In this document: one piece after another, positions 27,252 through 38,028 of the stretch
Layout: each line of letters begins with the position of its first letter
How positions within the stretch are numbered: the first letter of the stretch is position 1
DNA from: Antrihabitans stalagmiti
Lineage (GTDB): Bacteria; Actinomycetota; Actinomycetes; Mycobacteriales; Mycobacteriaceae
NCBI RefSeq assembly: GCF_016482825.1
Contig: NZ_JAEMNV010000002.1
Span: forward strand, 868,001 to 932,000
Length of the DNA stretch: 64,000 bases
Reading direction: 5' to 3'
Notes under the pieces: generated by a model
What the model saw: only the letters and a program-made list of their open reading frames with translations
Told to the model about the DNA's origin: nothing
The model's database searches: none
Made by a program: the position numbers and the translations under genes

Positions 27252-27309
27252 GTAACTTCCTTTCCCCTGTACGGGTTCAGTTGCTGCAAATTCTCAAAGT
27301 TGCGGTGAA

Positions 27310-27354
27310 CCGATGTGGCATTCGTCCCGGTAAGCGGTGCGAATGCCACATCGG
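27310..27354. repeat. 15-bp-arm hairpin in the rpoB-rpoC spacer
   Basis: CCGATGTGGCATTCG (27310-27324) is perfectly repeated in inverted orientation at 27340-27354, with a 15-nt loop, all within the 111-bp rpoB-rpoC gap. There is no T-run after it, so it does not look like a full terminator. Its loop and right arm resemble the repeats at 41.4-41.7 kb (about 22 of 30 positions). Confidence 0.8.
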
Positions 27355-27362
27355 CACACGTC

Positions 27363-30300
27363 CTAGTTCGCGAGGTCGTCGACCGTCGCAGCTTCGTTCC
27401 TGGAAAGGTTGATTCCCAGGTTCGCTGCGGCACGCTCGAGATCTTCGTCGTCGCCGTCGGCCATCGTGATGGCTGCACCGTCCGAGGACAGCACCTCCAC
27501 GTTGAGGCACAACGACTGCAGCTCCTTGAGGAGCACCTTGAACGACTCCGGAATACCAGGCTCAGGGATGTTCTCGCCCTTGACGATCGCCTCGTACACC
27601 TTCACTCGACCGACCACGTCGTCCGACTTGATGGTCAGCAGTTCCTGCAGCGTGTAAGCCGCGCCGTAGGCCTGCATCGCCCAGCACTCCATCTCACCGA
27701 AGCGCTGGCCACCGAACTGGGCCTTACCACCGAGGGGCTGCTGCGTGATCATCGAGTACGGCCCGGTCGAACGAGCGTGGATCTTGTCGTCGACCAAGTG
27801 GTGCAGCTTGATGATGTACATGTAGCCGACCGAAACCGGGTACGGGAACGGCTCGCCGGAACGTCCGTCGAACAACGTCGCCTTGCCGTCGGCGCCGACC
27901 ATCTGCACACCGTCACGGTTGGGCAGCGTCGACTCCAGCAGACCTGTGAGTTCCTTCTCCTGCGCACCGTCGAACACCGGAGTCGCGATGTTGGAATCCG
28001 GACCCGCAGCCAGCATCTCTTCGGGAAGAGTTGCTGCCCAGTCGGGACGCGTTCCGTCACTTGCGATCTGGATGTTCCAGCCGGTCTTGCCGATCCACCC
28101 GAGGTGGGTCTCCAAGATCTGACCGATGTTCATACGACGCGGCACACCGTGCGTGTTCAGGATGATGTCGACAGGGGTTCCGTCGGGCAGGAACGGCATG
28201 TCCTCAGCGGGGAGGATCTTGCCGATGACGCCCTTGTTGCCGTGTCGGCCGGCGAGCTTGTCGCCGTCCTGAATCTTGCGCTTCTGTGCCACGTAGACGC
28301 GGACCAGTTCGTTGACGCCGGGAGGCAGATCGTCGTCGTCATCGCGGGAGAACACCCGGATGCCGATGACCTTGCCGGACTCGCCGTGCGGAACCTTGAG
28401 CGACGTGTCACGAACCTCGCGGGCCTTCTCACCGAAGATCGCGCGCAACAGGCGCTCTTCCGGTGTCAGCTCCGTCTCGCCCTTCGGCGTGACCTTGCCG
28501 ACCAGCACGTCGCCGTCACGAACCTCGGCACCGATGCGGACGATGCCGCGATCGTCGAGATCCGCGAGGACCTCGTCGGAGACGTTCGGGATGTCCCGAG
28601 TGATCTCCTCTGCGCCCAGCTTCGTGTCGCGAGCATCGATCTCGTGCTCTTCGATGTGGATCGAGGTGAGAACGTCCTCTTCCACGAGGCGCTGCGACAG
28701 GATGATCGCGTCCTCGTAGTTGTGGCCTTCCCACGGCATGATCGCCACGAGCAGGTTCTTACCGAGTGCCATTTCACCGTTTTCGGTGCATGGTCCGTCG
28801 GCGAGTACCTGGCCCTTCTCGACCCGTGCACCTTCGTCCACGATCGGCCGCTGGTTCGCGCAGGTGCCCTGGTTGGAGCGGGCGAACTTGCGCATCCGGT
28901 AGCTCTTGCGAGTGCCGTCGTCGGCCATCACCGTGACGTAGTCGGCCGAAACCTCTTCGACCACACCGCTCTTCTCGGTGATGATGACGTCGCCTGCGTC
29001 GATCGCCGCGCGCAGTTCCATGCCGGTACCGACGAGCGGCGCCTCGGAACGAACGAGCGGAACCGCCTGACGCTGCATGTTCGCACCCATCAGGGCGCGG
29101 TTTGCATCGTCGTGCTCGAGGAACGGAATCATCGCGGTTGCGACGGACACCATCTGTCGCGGCGAGACGTCCATGTAGTCGACGTTGGTCGACAGGACGA
29201 ACTCGACTTCGCCACCCTTACGACGAACGAGAATGCGCTCGTCGGTGAAGTGACCGTCGGCGTCGATCGGCGAGTTCGCCTGAGCAACGACGTGGCGGTC
29301 CTCTTCGTCGGCGGTGAGGTAGTCGACGTGATCGGTGACCTGACCCTCGACGACCTTGCGGTACGGCGTCTCGATGAAGCCGAACGGGTTGACCCGTGCG
29401 TACACCGACAGCGAACCGATCAGGCCGATGTTCGGGCCTTCAGGGGTCTCGATCGGGCACATACGGCCGTAGTGGCTGTGGTGCACGTCGCGAACCTCGA
29501 GGCCGGCACGCTCACGAGACAGACCACCGGGGCCAAGAGCCGACAGGCGACGCTTGTGGGTGAGACCCGACAACGGGTTGTTCTGGTCCATGAACTGCGA
29601 CAGCTGCGAAGTTCCGAAGAACTCCTTGATCGCGGCGACGACGGGACGGATGTTGATCAGGGTCTGCGGCGTGATCGCCTCGACGTCCTGAGTCGTCATC
29701 CGCTCGCGAACGACACGCTCCATACGAGACAGACCGACGCGGATCTGATTCTGGATCAGCTCGCCGACCGTACGAAGACGACGATTACCGAAGTGATCGA
29801 TGTCGTCGACCTCGACGGGAACCTCGATGCCACCGGGAGCCGTCATCGACTGATCGCCCGCATGCAGGTGAACCAGGTACTCGATGGTGGCGACGATGTC
29901 TTCTTCGGTGAGAACCGACGACGTGATCGGCTCGCCCGTGTGGATGCCGAGCTTCTTGTTGATCTTGTAGCGACCGACACGAGCCAGGTCGTAGCGCTTC
30001 TCCTTGAAGAACAGGTTCTCCAGCAGAGTCTGCGCGCTTTCCTTCGTTGGCGGCTCGCCCGGACGCAGCTTGCGGTAGATGTCGAGCAGGGCCTCGTCGG
30101 TACCTGCCGTGTTGTCCTTCTCGAGGGTCGCCATCATGATCTCGGAGAAGCCGAAGCGCTCCGTGATCTGCTCGGTGGACCAACCAAGGGCCTTCAGCAG
30201 CACGGTGACCGGCTGACGACGCTTGCGATCGATACGGACACCAACGGTGTCGCGCTTGTCCACGTCGAACTCGAGCCATGCGCCACGACCCGGAATGACC

Positions 30301-30869
30301 TTCACGCTGTGGAGGTCTTTTTCCGTCGTCTTGTCGATGTTGTGCTCGAAGTACACACCCGGCGAACGAACGAGCTGGCTGACTACCACGCGCTCGGTGC
30401 CGTTGATGATGAACGTGCCCTTGTCGGTCATCATCGGGAAATCTCCCATGAAGACCGTCTGGCTCTTGATCTCGCCAGTGTTGTTGTTGATGAATTCGGC
30501 GGTGACGAACAACGGCGCCGCGTAGGTCATGTCCTTGTCTTTGCACTCATCGGTCGAGGCCTTGACCTCGTCGAAGCGTGGGTCCGAGAAGGACAACGAC
30601 ATGGATCCCGAGAAGTCCTCGATCGGGGACAGCTCGGTGAGGATCTCCTCCAAACCACCTGCGAGTGCGTTGTCGCCGCGTGCGGTTGCACGTTCACGCC
30701 AAGCCGGCGAACCGACCAACCATTCGAACGAATCTGTTTGTAGGTCGAGCAACCCAGGAACTTCCAGGGGCTCACGAATCTTTGCAAAAGAAACCCTAGG
30801 CGGGGCTCCGGGAATACCGGCATTGGCCTTGGTCTGGCTAGAGACTGCCAAGATGCGTCCTTCCAGCAC
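27363..30869 (-). CDS. rpoB: RNA polymerase beta subunit
   Basis: The 1168-residue beta subunit is almost colinear with mycobacterial RpoB. The rifampicin-binding cluster reads [20 protein letters not shown] followed by [10 protein letters not shown]; the Asp, His and Ser positions most often mutated in resistance are wild type, so target-based resistance is not indicated. GTG 30869 ([11 protein letters not shown]) is chosen because mycobacterial RpoB begins at this residue; a TTG at 30887 would add six residues and has GAAGG upstream. It forms an operon with rpoC and is preceded by a ~500-bp leader region. Confidence 0.99.
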   Translation of the reverse strand: MLEGRILAVSSQTKANAGIPGAPPRVSFAKIREPLEVPGLLDLQTDSFEWLVGSPAWRERATARGDNALAGGLEEILTELSPIEDFSGSMSLSFSDPRFDEVKASTDECKDKDMTYAAPLFVTAEFINNNTGEIKSQTVFMGDFPMMTDKGTFIINGTERVVVSQLVRSPGVYFEHNIDKTTEKDLHSVKVIPGRGAWLEFDVDKRDTVGVRIDRKRRQPVTVLLKALGWSTEQITERFGFSEIMMATLEKDNTAGTDEALLDIYRKLRPGEPPTKESAQTLLENLFFKEKRYDLARVGRYKINKKLGIHTGEPITSSVLTEEDIVATIEYLVHLHAGDQSMTAPGGIEVPVEVDDIDHFGNRRLRTVGELIQNQIRVGLSRMERVVRERMTTQDVEAITPQTLINIRPVVAAIKEFFGTSQLSQFMDQNNPLSGLTHKRRLSALGPGGLSRERAGLEVRDVHHSHYGRMCPIETPEGPNIGLIGSLSVYARVNPFGFIETPYRKVVEGQVTDHVDYLTADEEDRHVVAQANSPIDADGHFTDERILVRRKGGEVEFVLSTNVDYMDVSPRQMVSVATAMIPFLEHDDANRALMGANMQRQAVPLVRSEAPLVGTGMELRAAIDAGDVIITEKSGVVEEVSADYVTVMADDGTRKSYRMRKFARSNQGTCANQRPIVDEGARVEKGQVLADGPCTENGEMALGKNLLVAIMPWEGHNYEDAIILSQRLVEEDVLTSIHIEEHEIDARDTKLGAEEITRDIPNVSDEVLADLDDRGIVRIGAEVRDGDVLVGKVTPKGETELTPEERLLRAIFGEKAREVRDTSLKVPHGESGKVIGIRVFSRDDDDDLPPGVNELVRVYVAQKRKIQDGDKLAGRHGNKGVIGKILPAEDMPFLPDGTPVDIILNTHGVPRRMNIGQILETHLGWIGKTGWNIQIASDGTRPDWAATLPEEMLAAGPDSNIATPVFDGAQEKELTGLLESTLPNRDGVQMVGADGKATLFDGRSGEPFPYPVSVGYMYIIKLHHLVDDKIHARSTGPYSMITQQPLGGKAQFGGQRFGEMECWAMQAYGAAYTLQELLTIKSDDVVGRVKVYEAIVKGENIPEPGIPESFKVLLKELQSLCLNVEVLSSDGAAITMADGDDEDLERAAANLGINLSRNEAATVDDLAN

Positions 30870-31081
30870 CTCACGCGGGCCACGCAAATCGCGTGACCTT
30901 CGCTCGTATCTGCTTGTTCTGCGGGGCGTTTTCTAAACTGATCGGGCACGGAGCTGGATGACGCCCGAACGGAAATACGCCCGCAACATGAAGTAAGCGG
31001 CACCCGAGAGTGACACTTTCAGCCAAGCAGTTGAGGGGTGGACAGGAGGCAGCCAGCGCAACGTCCAAAACTACACCGAAT

Positions 31082-31097
31082 CTCGACATATGTCGAG
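31082..31097. promoter_or_regulatory. Perfect 16-bp palindrome in the rpoB leader
   Basis: CTCGACATATGTCGAG is a complete palindrome about 215 bp upstream of the rpoB start. It has the size and symmetry of a dimeric repressor site. No regulator can be named from the sequence. Confidence 0.45.
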
Positions 31098-31225
31098 CGG
31101 CGCACCAAAAGTAACATCCGAGCTGGGCGTCCGTGCGGTAACGACGCTGGTTGCCAGCGAGCAGTAATACAAATCACTGCTCTGGCGAAGCACCGCTCGG
31201 CCCGCGATCTCTCGCATGTCTCGCC

Positions 31226-31257
31226 ACTAGAGTGACGCCTCATCCCGCCCGCGTCAA
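31226..31257 (-). promoter_or_regulatory. rpoB: Possible rpoB promoter
   Basis: Read on the minus strand, TTGACG (31257-31252) is a good -35 element, followed 20 bp later by TCTAGT (31231-31226). The spacing is longer than ideal, so this is a weak candidate. Confidence 0.25.
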
Positions 31258-31330
31258 GGCTTCTTACGGCGTTTTACGCAATCCGATCAGGGGAAATGCG
31301 CCATGCATCGCCGCTCCATCGTTTTGGAAC

Positions 31331-31372
31331 GCAAAATCCGCCGAGGCTCAGGAAAACCTGGCCTCGGCGGAT
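31331..31372 (-). terminator. Rho-independent terminator of mceG
   Basis: ATCCGCCGAGGC (31336-31347) pairs with 31361-31372, with an inner CAGG/CCTG stem around AAAA. On the minus strand the hairpin is followed by TTTTGC. It starts 14 bp past the mceG stop. Confidence 0.85.
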
Positions 31373-31385
31373 CTCGAGTCGAACG

Positions 31386-32510
31386 CTATTGCTTGCGCAG
31401 GGAAGGCGAAGATTCGTAGCCGCCCTCGTTGTAAGTCGGCAGCACCTGGGTGTCCTGGTTGCTGTTGTCGTGCTGATCGCCGTTGTCGTACTGATCGCCG
31501 TTGTCGTAGGTCGAGTACTGCTGCGTGTCCTGCGTTGCGTCGAGGTCGTTCTGGATCGCGACCTGAGCGGCGTGCGGCAGCGTGTGCATGATCTCGCGAA
31601 CTCGGGCCTGGCGGCGATCGATCGCCTTGCGGTGCGGCATACCCGGCGTTGCGACCATCTGCGGCACGATGCCCTCGACGTCTTCCACGCCACCGGCATG
31701 GTGACCGGCATCGGCGAGAGCCTGCTCCTGCGCCATCTGCGCCTCGTCCTTTTCCTCGGACATACCGATCGGACCGATCATCCGACCGTTGAGGAACTGC
31801 TTGACGACGGGCTCGTCGGAGGTCAACAGCACTTCGCGGGGTCCGAACATCACCAGGTTGCGACGGAACAGCATGCCGATGTTGTCCGGCACCGTACGAG
31901 CGAGGTTGATGTTGTGCGACACGATCAGGAACGTCGCGTCGATCTGCGCGTTGATGTCGAGGAACAACTGGCTGATGTAGGTCGTACGCACCGGATCGAG
32001 ACCCGAGTCGGGCTCGTCGACCAGGATGATCTCCGGATCGAGTACCAGAGCACGCGCCAGGCCGGCGCGCTTGCGCATACCGCCGGAGATCTCGCCGGGC
32101 AGCTTGCCCTCGGCGCCGGTCAGACCGACCAGGTCCAACTTCTCCATGACGACCTTGCGGATGTCGGATTCGGACTTCTTGGTGTGCTCGCGCAACGGGA
32201 ACGCCACGTTGTCGAACAGGTCCATCGAGCCGAAGAGTGCACCGTCCTGGAAGAGGACGCCGAACAGTTTGCGGATCTCGTACAGCTCCTTGTTGGAGCA
32301 CGTCGTGATGTTGGTGTCACCGATGAAGATCTCGCCCTCTTCGGGCTTGAGCAGACCGATCAGCGACTTCAGGAACACGGACTTACCCGTGCCCGACGGG
32401 CCGACCATCAGGCTGATCTCACCCGGAGGGATGTTCAGCGTGACGTTCTGCCAGATATTTTGCCGTCCGAAAGACTTACTGATGCCTTCGGTCCTGACTG
32501 CTACGCCCAC
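31386..32510 (-). CDS. mceG: MceG/Mkl-type ATPase of Mce lipid transporters
   Basis: The 374-residue ABC ATPase is orthologous in sequence and position to M. tuberculosis Mkl/MceG (Rv0655), which powers all Mce lipid and steroid importers. It has Walker A GPSGTGKS, signature ISGGMRKRAG, Walker B ILVDEPDSGLDP and the MceG-specific C-terminal region PIGMSEEKDEAQMAQEQAL. GTG 32510 is chosen because GGAGG lies five bases upstream and the protein then begins as in Mkl. The last ~35 residues are an odd Asp/Asn/Gln-rich tail with repeats of YDNGDQ, absent from the M. tuberculosis protein as I recall it. It is transcribed alone, between terminators. Confidence 0.93.
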   Translation of the reverse strand: MGVAVRTEGISKSFGRQNIWQNVTLNIPPGEISLMVGPSGTGKSVFLKSLIGLLKPEEGEIFIGDTNITTCSNKELYEIRKLFGVLFQDGALFGSMDLFDNVAFPLREHTKKSESDIRKVVMEKLDLVGLTGAEGKLPGEISGGMRKRAGLARALVLDPEIILVDEPDSGLDPVRTTYISQLFLDINAQIDATFLIVSHNINLARTVPDNIGMLFRRNLVMFGPREVLLTSDEPVVKQFLNGRMIGPIGMSEEKDEAQMAQEQALADAGHHAGGVEDVEGIVPQMVATPGMPHRKAIDRRQARVREIMHTLPHAAQVAIQNDLDATQDTQQYSTYDNGDQYDNGDQHDNSNQDTQVLPTYNEGGYESSPSLRKQ

Positions 32511-32632
32511 GCCAACCTCCACATTCGAACAGACACAACCCATCGACACGAGCCTGACCCGAGCCATTGTGCGTTCGGACACTGTATCCCAAGGGGTGTG
32601 CCTCAGGTGACAGTGCTTGCAAACCCGCAACA

Positions 32633-32669
32633 CAAACGAAAGCGGGCGACCCCCGAAGGGATCGCCCGC
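32633..32669 (-). terminator. Rho-independent terminator of rplJ-rplL
   Basis: GCGGGCGA (32642-32649) pairs with TCGCCCGC (32662-32669) through a GAAG/CTTC-capped loop. On the minus strand the stem is followed by TTTCGTTTG. It lies 33 bp after the rplL stop. Confidence 0.88.
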
Positions 32670-32702
32670 CTGGCGTAGGCGCTCGACGAGCGTTTCGCCG
32701 AA

Positions 32703-33089
<387 letters not shown>

Positions 33090-33185
33090 GATGGCGGTCC
33101 TTCCTTTTGGTTCCAGTCGCTGATCCCGCGACCTGGATTGCACGCGCAGCGTGCGTGGTGGTTATGCGTGATGCGCGGGTGCGGA

Positions 33186-33770
33186 TCAGCTTTCGGTAGC
33201 AACTTCGGCAGCGTCGGTCGCTTCGGCGGTTTCGGAAACCGCCGGAGCACCCTCTGCTGCTTGCCTCTTCTCCTGCAACGCAACGGCCAAGCGGGCCACC
33301 TGCGATGCGGGAGCGTTGAACAGAACTGCGGCCTTGACCAAGTTGCCCTTCATCGCGCCGGCAAGCTTCGCCAACAGGATCTCGCGAGACTCGAGGTCCG
33401 CGATCCGGTTGATCTCGTCCACGGACAGCGCACGGCCGTCCATGTAGCCGCCCTTGATGATCAGCGCCTTGTTGTCCTTTGCGAAGGCTTTGATCGCCTT
33501 CGCTGCGTCGACCGGTTCGCCGTTGACGAATGCAATGGCGGTCGGACCGACGAACAAGTCGTCGAGGCCTTCCACGCCCGCTTCAGCAGCGGCACGCTTG
33601 ACCAGGGTGTTCTTGGCGACGGAGTAGGTAGCGTTCGCGCCGAGCGCACGCCGCAGATCAGTGATCTTTCCTACGGACAGACCACGGTATTCCGTGACAA
33701 CCGCTGCGGTGGAACCTTTGAACTGCTCCGTGATCTCCGCTACCGCGGTGACCTTCTCAGGCTTTGCCAT
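33186..33770 (-). CDS. rplJ: Ribosomal protein L10
   Basis: The 194-residue L10 protein anchors L7/L12 dimers to 23S rRNA. The N-terminal region [17 protein letters not shown] and [16 protein letters not shown] is typical; the C-terminus has a low-complexity Ala/Glu tail. ATG 33770 matches family starts; the reading frame remains open upstream through the leader, but that part is non-coding by comparison. The upstream leader with a terminator-like hairpin (33866-33896) suggests autoregulation. Confidence 0.98.
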   Translation of the reverse strand: MAKPEKVTAVAEITEQFKGSTAAVVTEYRGLSVGKITDLRRALGANATYSVAKNTLVKRAAAEAGVEGLDDLFVGPTAIAFVNGEPVDAAKAIKAFAKDNKALIIKGGYMDGRALSVDEINRIADLESREILLAKLAGAMKGNLVKAAVLFNAPASQVARLAVALQEKRQAAEGAPAVSETAEATDAAEVATES

Positions 33771-34142
33771 ACTTCGCCTCCTCTCGTGACGGTCAGTACT
33801 TCTTGGACCCTGTTCGACCGAAAGCCGTTGGCGGTCAGGCAAAGTAGGAAGGGAGGAGAGAATGCAAAACGCCCCGGTGCAGGGCACACGGGGCGTATCA
33901 GGACGCAACGCAAAAGCGTCGCAATCCCTACCTCGATCTCCTGCGTGGGTCGCCGGACAATGCTTTCCGGACCTTCAACTGTGCTGTACAAGCCACAGTG
34001 ACCAACGGTCTTGGGTAGAACGTGATTGGGTGGCTGCCGAAATGCTCGACGGCCGTCCGTTAGAGTACCCGACCCAGGCGTGAACGGCCAAAACGCCTAC
34101 AGTCGGGCGGAGAACGACCGACGACGATTGTGAGGGTCACCG
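33771..34142. other. rplJ leader and divergent promoter region
   Basis: This 372-bp gap separates rplJ (minus) from the LipG-like gene (plus). It holds a terminator-like hairpin on the minus strand and an imperfect dyad CCGGA/TCCGG at about 33952-33971, in the position of the ribosomal L10 leader. No protein gene is supported. Confidence 0.55.
33866..33896 (-). terminator. Terminator-like hairpin in rplJ leader (possible attenuator)
   Basis: On the minus strand CGCCCCG (33895-33889) pairs with CGGGGCG (33876-33870) and is followed by TTTT (33869-33866). It stands about 100 nt upstream of rplJ, a suitable place for premature termination controlled by L10 binding. That function is inference. 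Confidence 0.5.
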
Positions 34143-35051
34143 ATGACGCAGGACATTCGACGCGGCACAGCGGAGGCCAACGGGCTGACGCTCGCATACG
34201 AGGACATGGGCGATATCGACGCACCGCCGGTGCTGCTCATCATGGGCTTCAGCGCACAGCTCACACTGTGGCCGACCGAATTCTGCGACCTTCTTGTCGA
34301 TGCAGGCTACCGGGTGATCCGTTTCGACAATCGCGACATCGGCCTCTCGACCAAGATGGACGGAACCCGGGTATCCGGCTCGATGCTGCTTCGCATGGCG
34401 CTCTTCGAAATCGGCAGGCCAAGCGCGGTGCCGTACACCCTCACCGACATGGCCGCCGACACCCGAGGCCTGCTCGACCACCTCGGCATCGACTCGGCCC
34501 ACGTCGTCGGCGCATCGATGGGCGGGATGATCGCACAGGTACTCGCCGCACAGAGTCCGGACCGCGTTCGCACCCTCGGCATCATCTTCTCCAGCACGAA
34601 CCAACCGTTCCTACCGCCTCCCGCGCCCCTTGCGCTCAAGGCACTGCTGTCGAGCCCCGGCAAGAACCCGACGCGAGACGACGTCGTCAAGCTGATCATG
34701 CGAGGTCAACAAGCAATCGGCAGCCCGGCGTATCGGGTGTCCGCCGAGGTCGCCGCCCAACGTGCAGGTGAGAGTTACGACCGCAGCTACCACCCGGCAG
34801 GCGTCGTCCGGCAGTTCGGCGCGGTTACAGGTAGCGGCAGCCTGCTTCGCTTTACGAAGAAGATCGACAAGCCGACCGTCGTGATCCACGGTGCCAAGGA
34901 CCCACTCATCCGTCCTGCAGCAGGCAAGGCCGTCGCTCGCGCGATCAAAGGTGCGACGCTGCACATCATCGACGGCATGGGCCACGACCTACCCGTAGAA
35001 CTGCTGCCGCGGATCACCGGACTGCTGGTGGAAAACTTCGAACGTGCCTAG
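34143..35051 (+). CDS. lipG: Alpha/beta hydrolase, LipG-like
   Basis: The 302-residue alpha/beta hydrolase has nucleophile Ser125 in VVGASMGGMIAQ, an acid Asp in IHGAKDPLIRPAAG and a histidine in GMGHDLP. It resembles M. tuberculosis LipG (Rv0646c), which lies near rplJ as well, so position supports orthology. Members are esterases or phospholipase/thioesterase-like; the substrate is unknown. ATG 34143 begins the protein. Its TAG shares bases with the convergent gene's stop (CTAG at 35048-35051). Confidence 0.85.
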   Translation: MTQDIRRGTAEANGLTLAYEDMGDIDAPPVLLIMGFSAQLTLWPTEFCDLLVDAGYRVIRFDNRDIGLSTKMDGTRVSGSMLLRMALFEIGRPSAVPYTLTDMAADTRGLLDHLGIDSAHVVGASMGGMIAQVLAAQSPDRVRTLGIIFSSTNQPFLPPPAPLALKALLSSPGKNPTRDDVVKLIMRGQQAIGSPAYRVSAEVAAQRAGESYDRSYHPAGVVRQFGAVTGSGSLLRFTKKIDKPTVVIHGAKDPLIRPAAGKAVARAIKGATLHIIDGMGHDLPVELLPRITGLLVENFERA

Positions 35052-35716
35052 TCGACGGTGTCTGCGTCGATGATCTCGGCAACGTCGGCCGCCTCCGCGA
35101 TGTCGCGCTCGCTCCTGACGGTCCGCGGCGCAGGTCTGCGCTTCATCCCCGGCATCCGCATCGCGAAATCGCGCAACGGCTCGACAGCGACCGACAGCAA
35201 CTGCGCCGACTCGTCGACGGCCTTGATCGGACGGTCCAGTGATTCGATCACGGGTCCGATCCTCGCGATACGTTCCAAAGAGTCGGTGACGCGCTCGATG
35301 ATGCCGCCGTCTTCGACGAGTTGCTGGATCAAACCCTGCTCCGCAAGTAGCTGATCAAGCACACCACCCTTGGCAAGAACTCGTTCCAGGGCACCATCGT
35401 CGGACAGCAGACGCTCCAATGGACCACCCGGTGCCGTGACGCGATCCACCGCGCCACCGGGTTCCATCAACCGATCCAGCGGGCCGCCGGGCGTCGACAG
35501 TCTCGCAACGATGCCGTCCTCGGCGAGCAAGCGATCGAGCACCCCACCCGGCGCCATCGCCTTGCCGAGCGGTTGGTCGGCGGCCGTCATCGTCGACACC
35601 TGATTCGCCATCCGAAGTGGACCATCGGGGTCGACCAATTTGGCAACACCGATGCTCGCCTCGCCGAACGCGATAGCAACACGGACGGGGAACGTAATCA
35701 CGTCGAACAGACCCAT
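35048..35716 (-). CDS. Protein with nine exact ten-residue repeats, unknown function
   Basis: The protein has 222 residues. Residues 57-146 consist of nine units spaced exactly ten residues apart, with consensus G-G-x-L-D/E-R-L-L-x-x (for example GGVLDRLLAE and GGPLDRLMEP). Each unit alternates a glycine turn with an amphipathic stretch, so a regular solenoid or membrane-edge-binding fold is plausible. The N-terminal 25 residues (MGLFDVITFPVRVAIAFGEA) are amphipathic or hydrophobic without a clear cleavage site. The acidic C-terminus follows a basic KRRPAPR patch. I do not recognise a named family. It is transcribed toward lipG, with shared stop bases. Confidence 0.75.
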   Translation of the reverse strand: MGLFDVITFPVRVAIAFGEASIGVAKLVDPDGPLRMANQVSTMTAADQPLGKAMAPGGVLDRLLAEDGIVARLSTPGGPLDRLMEPGGAVDRVTAPGGPLERLLSDDGALERVLAKGGVLDQLLAEQGLIQQLVEDGGIIERVTDSLERIARIGPVIESLDRPIKAVDESAQLLSVAVEPLRDFAMRMPGMKRRPAPRTVRSERDIAEAADVAEIIDADTVD

Positions 35717-35771
35717 GAACGCAAACCCTACTTCAGGCCCCGAAGCCGAATGCAGTCACACGAAACCAGAA

Positions 35772-35800
35772 ACGGCCGGTGCGCACTGCGCACCGGCCGT
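35772..35800 (-). terminator. Terminator of rplK-rplA
   Basis: ACGGCCGGTGCG (35772-35783) pairs perfectly with CGCACCGGCCGT, ending at 35800. It begins 21 bp after rplA's stop; the minus-strand tail is TTTCTGGTTTC, only moderately T-rich. Confidence 0.7.
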
Positions 35801-35820
35801 CGATTCTGTGGAAGGACTTG

Positions 35821-36534
35821 CTACTCGGCATCCTCGAGGAGGTTGCGGGTACGGTTCGGATCCACCGGGATGCCCGGACCGGTGGTGGTCGAAACAGTAA
35901 CCTTCTTCACGTAGCGACCCTTGGCCGACGACGGCTTCGCACGGAGGATCTCCTCCAGTGCCGCACCGTAGTTCGCAACCAGCTGAGCGTCGTCGAACGA
36001 CGCCTTGCCGATGACGAAGTGCAGGTTGGCCTGCTTGTCGACGCGGAAGTTGATCTTGCCGCCCTTGATGTCGTTGACAGCCTTCGTGACGTCCATCGTG
36101 ACCGTGCCGGTCTTCGGGTTCGGCATCAAACCACGCGGTCCGAGGACACGCGCGATACGGCCGACCTTGGCCATCTGATCCGGCGTCGCGATAGCGGCGT
36201 CGAAATCGAGCCAGCCACCCTGGATCCGCTCGATCAGATCCTCGGCGCCGACTGCGTCCGCACCAGCGGCCTCAGCCTCGACAGCCTTCTCGCCTGCGGC
36301 GAAGACGATCACACGAGCGGTCTTGCCCGTGCCGTGGGGAAGGTTGACCGTGCCGCGAACCATCTGATCCGCCTTGCGTGGATCCACGCCGAGTCGAACG
36401 GCAACCTCGACGGTTGCGTCCGTGTTCTTCGTCGCGGTGTCCTTCGCAAGCTTCGCTGCCTGCAGCGGGCTGTACAGAACGCTCTGATCCACCTTCGCGG
36501 CGGCTTCGAGATACGCCTTACTTCGTTTTGCCAT
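35821..36534 (-). CDS. rplA: Ribosomal protein L1
   Basis: The 237-residue L1 protein of the large-subunit stalk includes the L1 signature region around [16 protein letters not shown] and [13 protein letters not shown]1 binds 23S rRNA and, in many bacteria, its own mRNA leader. ATG 36534 follows AAGGAC. It lies 80 bp after rplK in a conserved rplK-rplA operon and is followed by a GC-rich hairpin. Confidence 0.98.
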   Translation of the reverse strand: MAKRSKAYLEAAAKVDQSVLYSPLQAAKLAKDTATKNTDATVEVAVRLGVDPRKADQMVRGTVNLPHGTGKTARVIVFAAGEKAVEAEAAGADAVGAEDLIERIQGGWLDFDAAIATPDQMAKVGRIARVLGPRGLMPNPKTGTVTMDVTKAVNDIKGGKINFRVDKQANLHFVIGKASFDDAQLVANYGAALEEILRAKPSSAKGRYVKKVTVSTTTGPGIPVDPNRTRNLLEDAE

Positions 36535-36614
36535 GTTCTCTGTCCTTACGCTCTTGTATTCGGCAGTTGTGGTTTACGAGCCTGGCCGGCTCTCCCACAC
36601 GTTCGTTGTAGTTC

Positions 36615-37052
36615 TTAACCCTCGACCGTGATACCCATCGAACGCGCTGTGCCCGCAATGATCTTCGCGGCCGCTTCGATGTCGTTCGAGTTCAGGTCTT
36701 CCTGCTTCGTCTTCGCGATCTCACGAACCTGATCCATGGTCACCTTGGCGACCTTGGTCTTGTGCGGTTCGCCGGAACCCTTCTGCACACCGGCAGCCTT
36801 GAGCAGCAGGCGGGCAGCAGGCGGAGTCTTCAACTTGAAGTCGAAGGTCCGATCCTCGTACACCGAGATCTCGACAGGCACGACGTTGCCACGCTGCGAC
36901 TCGGTCGCCGCGTTGTACGCCTTGCAGAATTCCATGATGTTGACGCCGTGCTGGCCGAGCGCGGGACCCACTGGAGGAGCTGGGTTCGCCATACCGGCCT
37001 GGATCTGAAGCTTGATGATCCCGGCGAGCTTCTTCTTCTTCTTGGGGGGCAT
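36615..37052 (-). CDS. rplK: Ribosomal protein L11
   Basis: The 145-residue L11 protein forms the GTPase-associated centre with 23S rRNA. It begins [17 protein letters not shown] and contains [20 protein letters not shown], the thiostrepton-region N-domain, and the C-terminal rRNA-binding segment with [20 protein letters not shown]. It lies between nusG and rplA as in nearly all bacteria. Confidence 0.98.
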
Positions 37053-37135
37053 CTCTCGTGTTTCCTTGTTTGTGTATTGCTCGGGTTTCTTGCGCTAGCA
37101 GTGCAAGTCTTTTGAGTGGCCGACTATTCCGCGGG

Positions 37136-37960
<825 letters not shown>

Positions 37961-38028
37961 TTAGTCGTCACGTAGGTCTGTGGGGCGCCGGCAGTTGTGG
38001 TGGTCGCTCCCGCAGGCTCCGCTCCTGT

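Larger units (their letters stand above)
30888..31330. other. Long non-coding leader upstream of rpoB
   Basis: No convincing gene is present in this stretch between rpoB and the mceG terminator. It contains a perfect 16-bp palindrome at 31082-31097 and a possible promoter at 31226-31257. A leader of several hundred bases before rpoB is known in related actinobacteria. Confidence 0.6.

Noticed and set aside
29570-29680. Rifampicin-resistance mutation in rpoB
   Set aside because: The region reads wild type at the Asp, His and Ser positions normally changed in resistant strains.
27315-30743. Very long open frame (over 1100 codons) on the plus strand opposite rpoB
   Set aside because: rpoB on the minus strand is conserved residue by residue. 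The plus frame is a by-product of GC-rich codon bias and has Arg/His/Asp/Val-rich composition with no recognisable domain.
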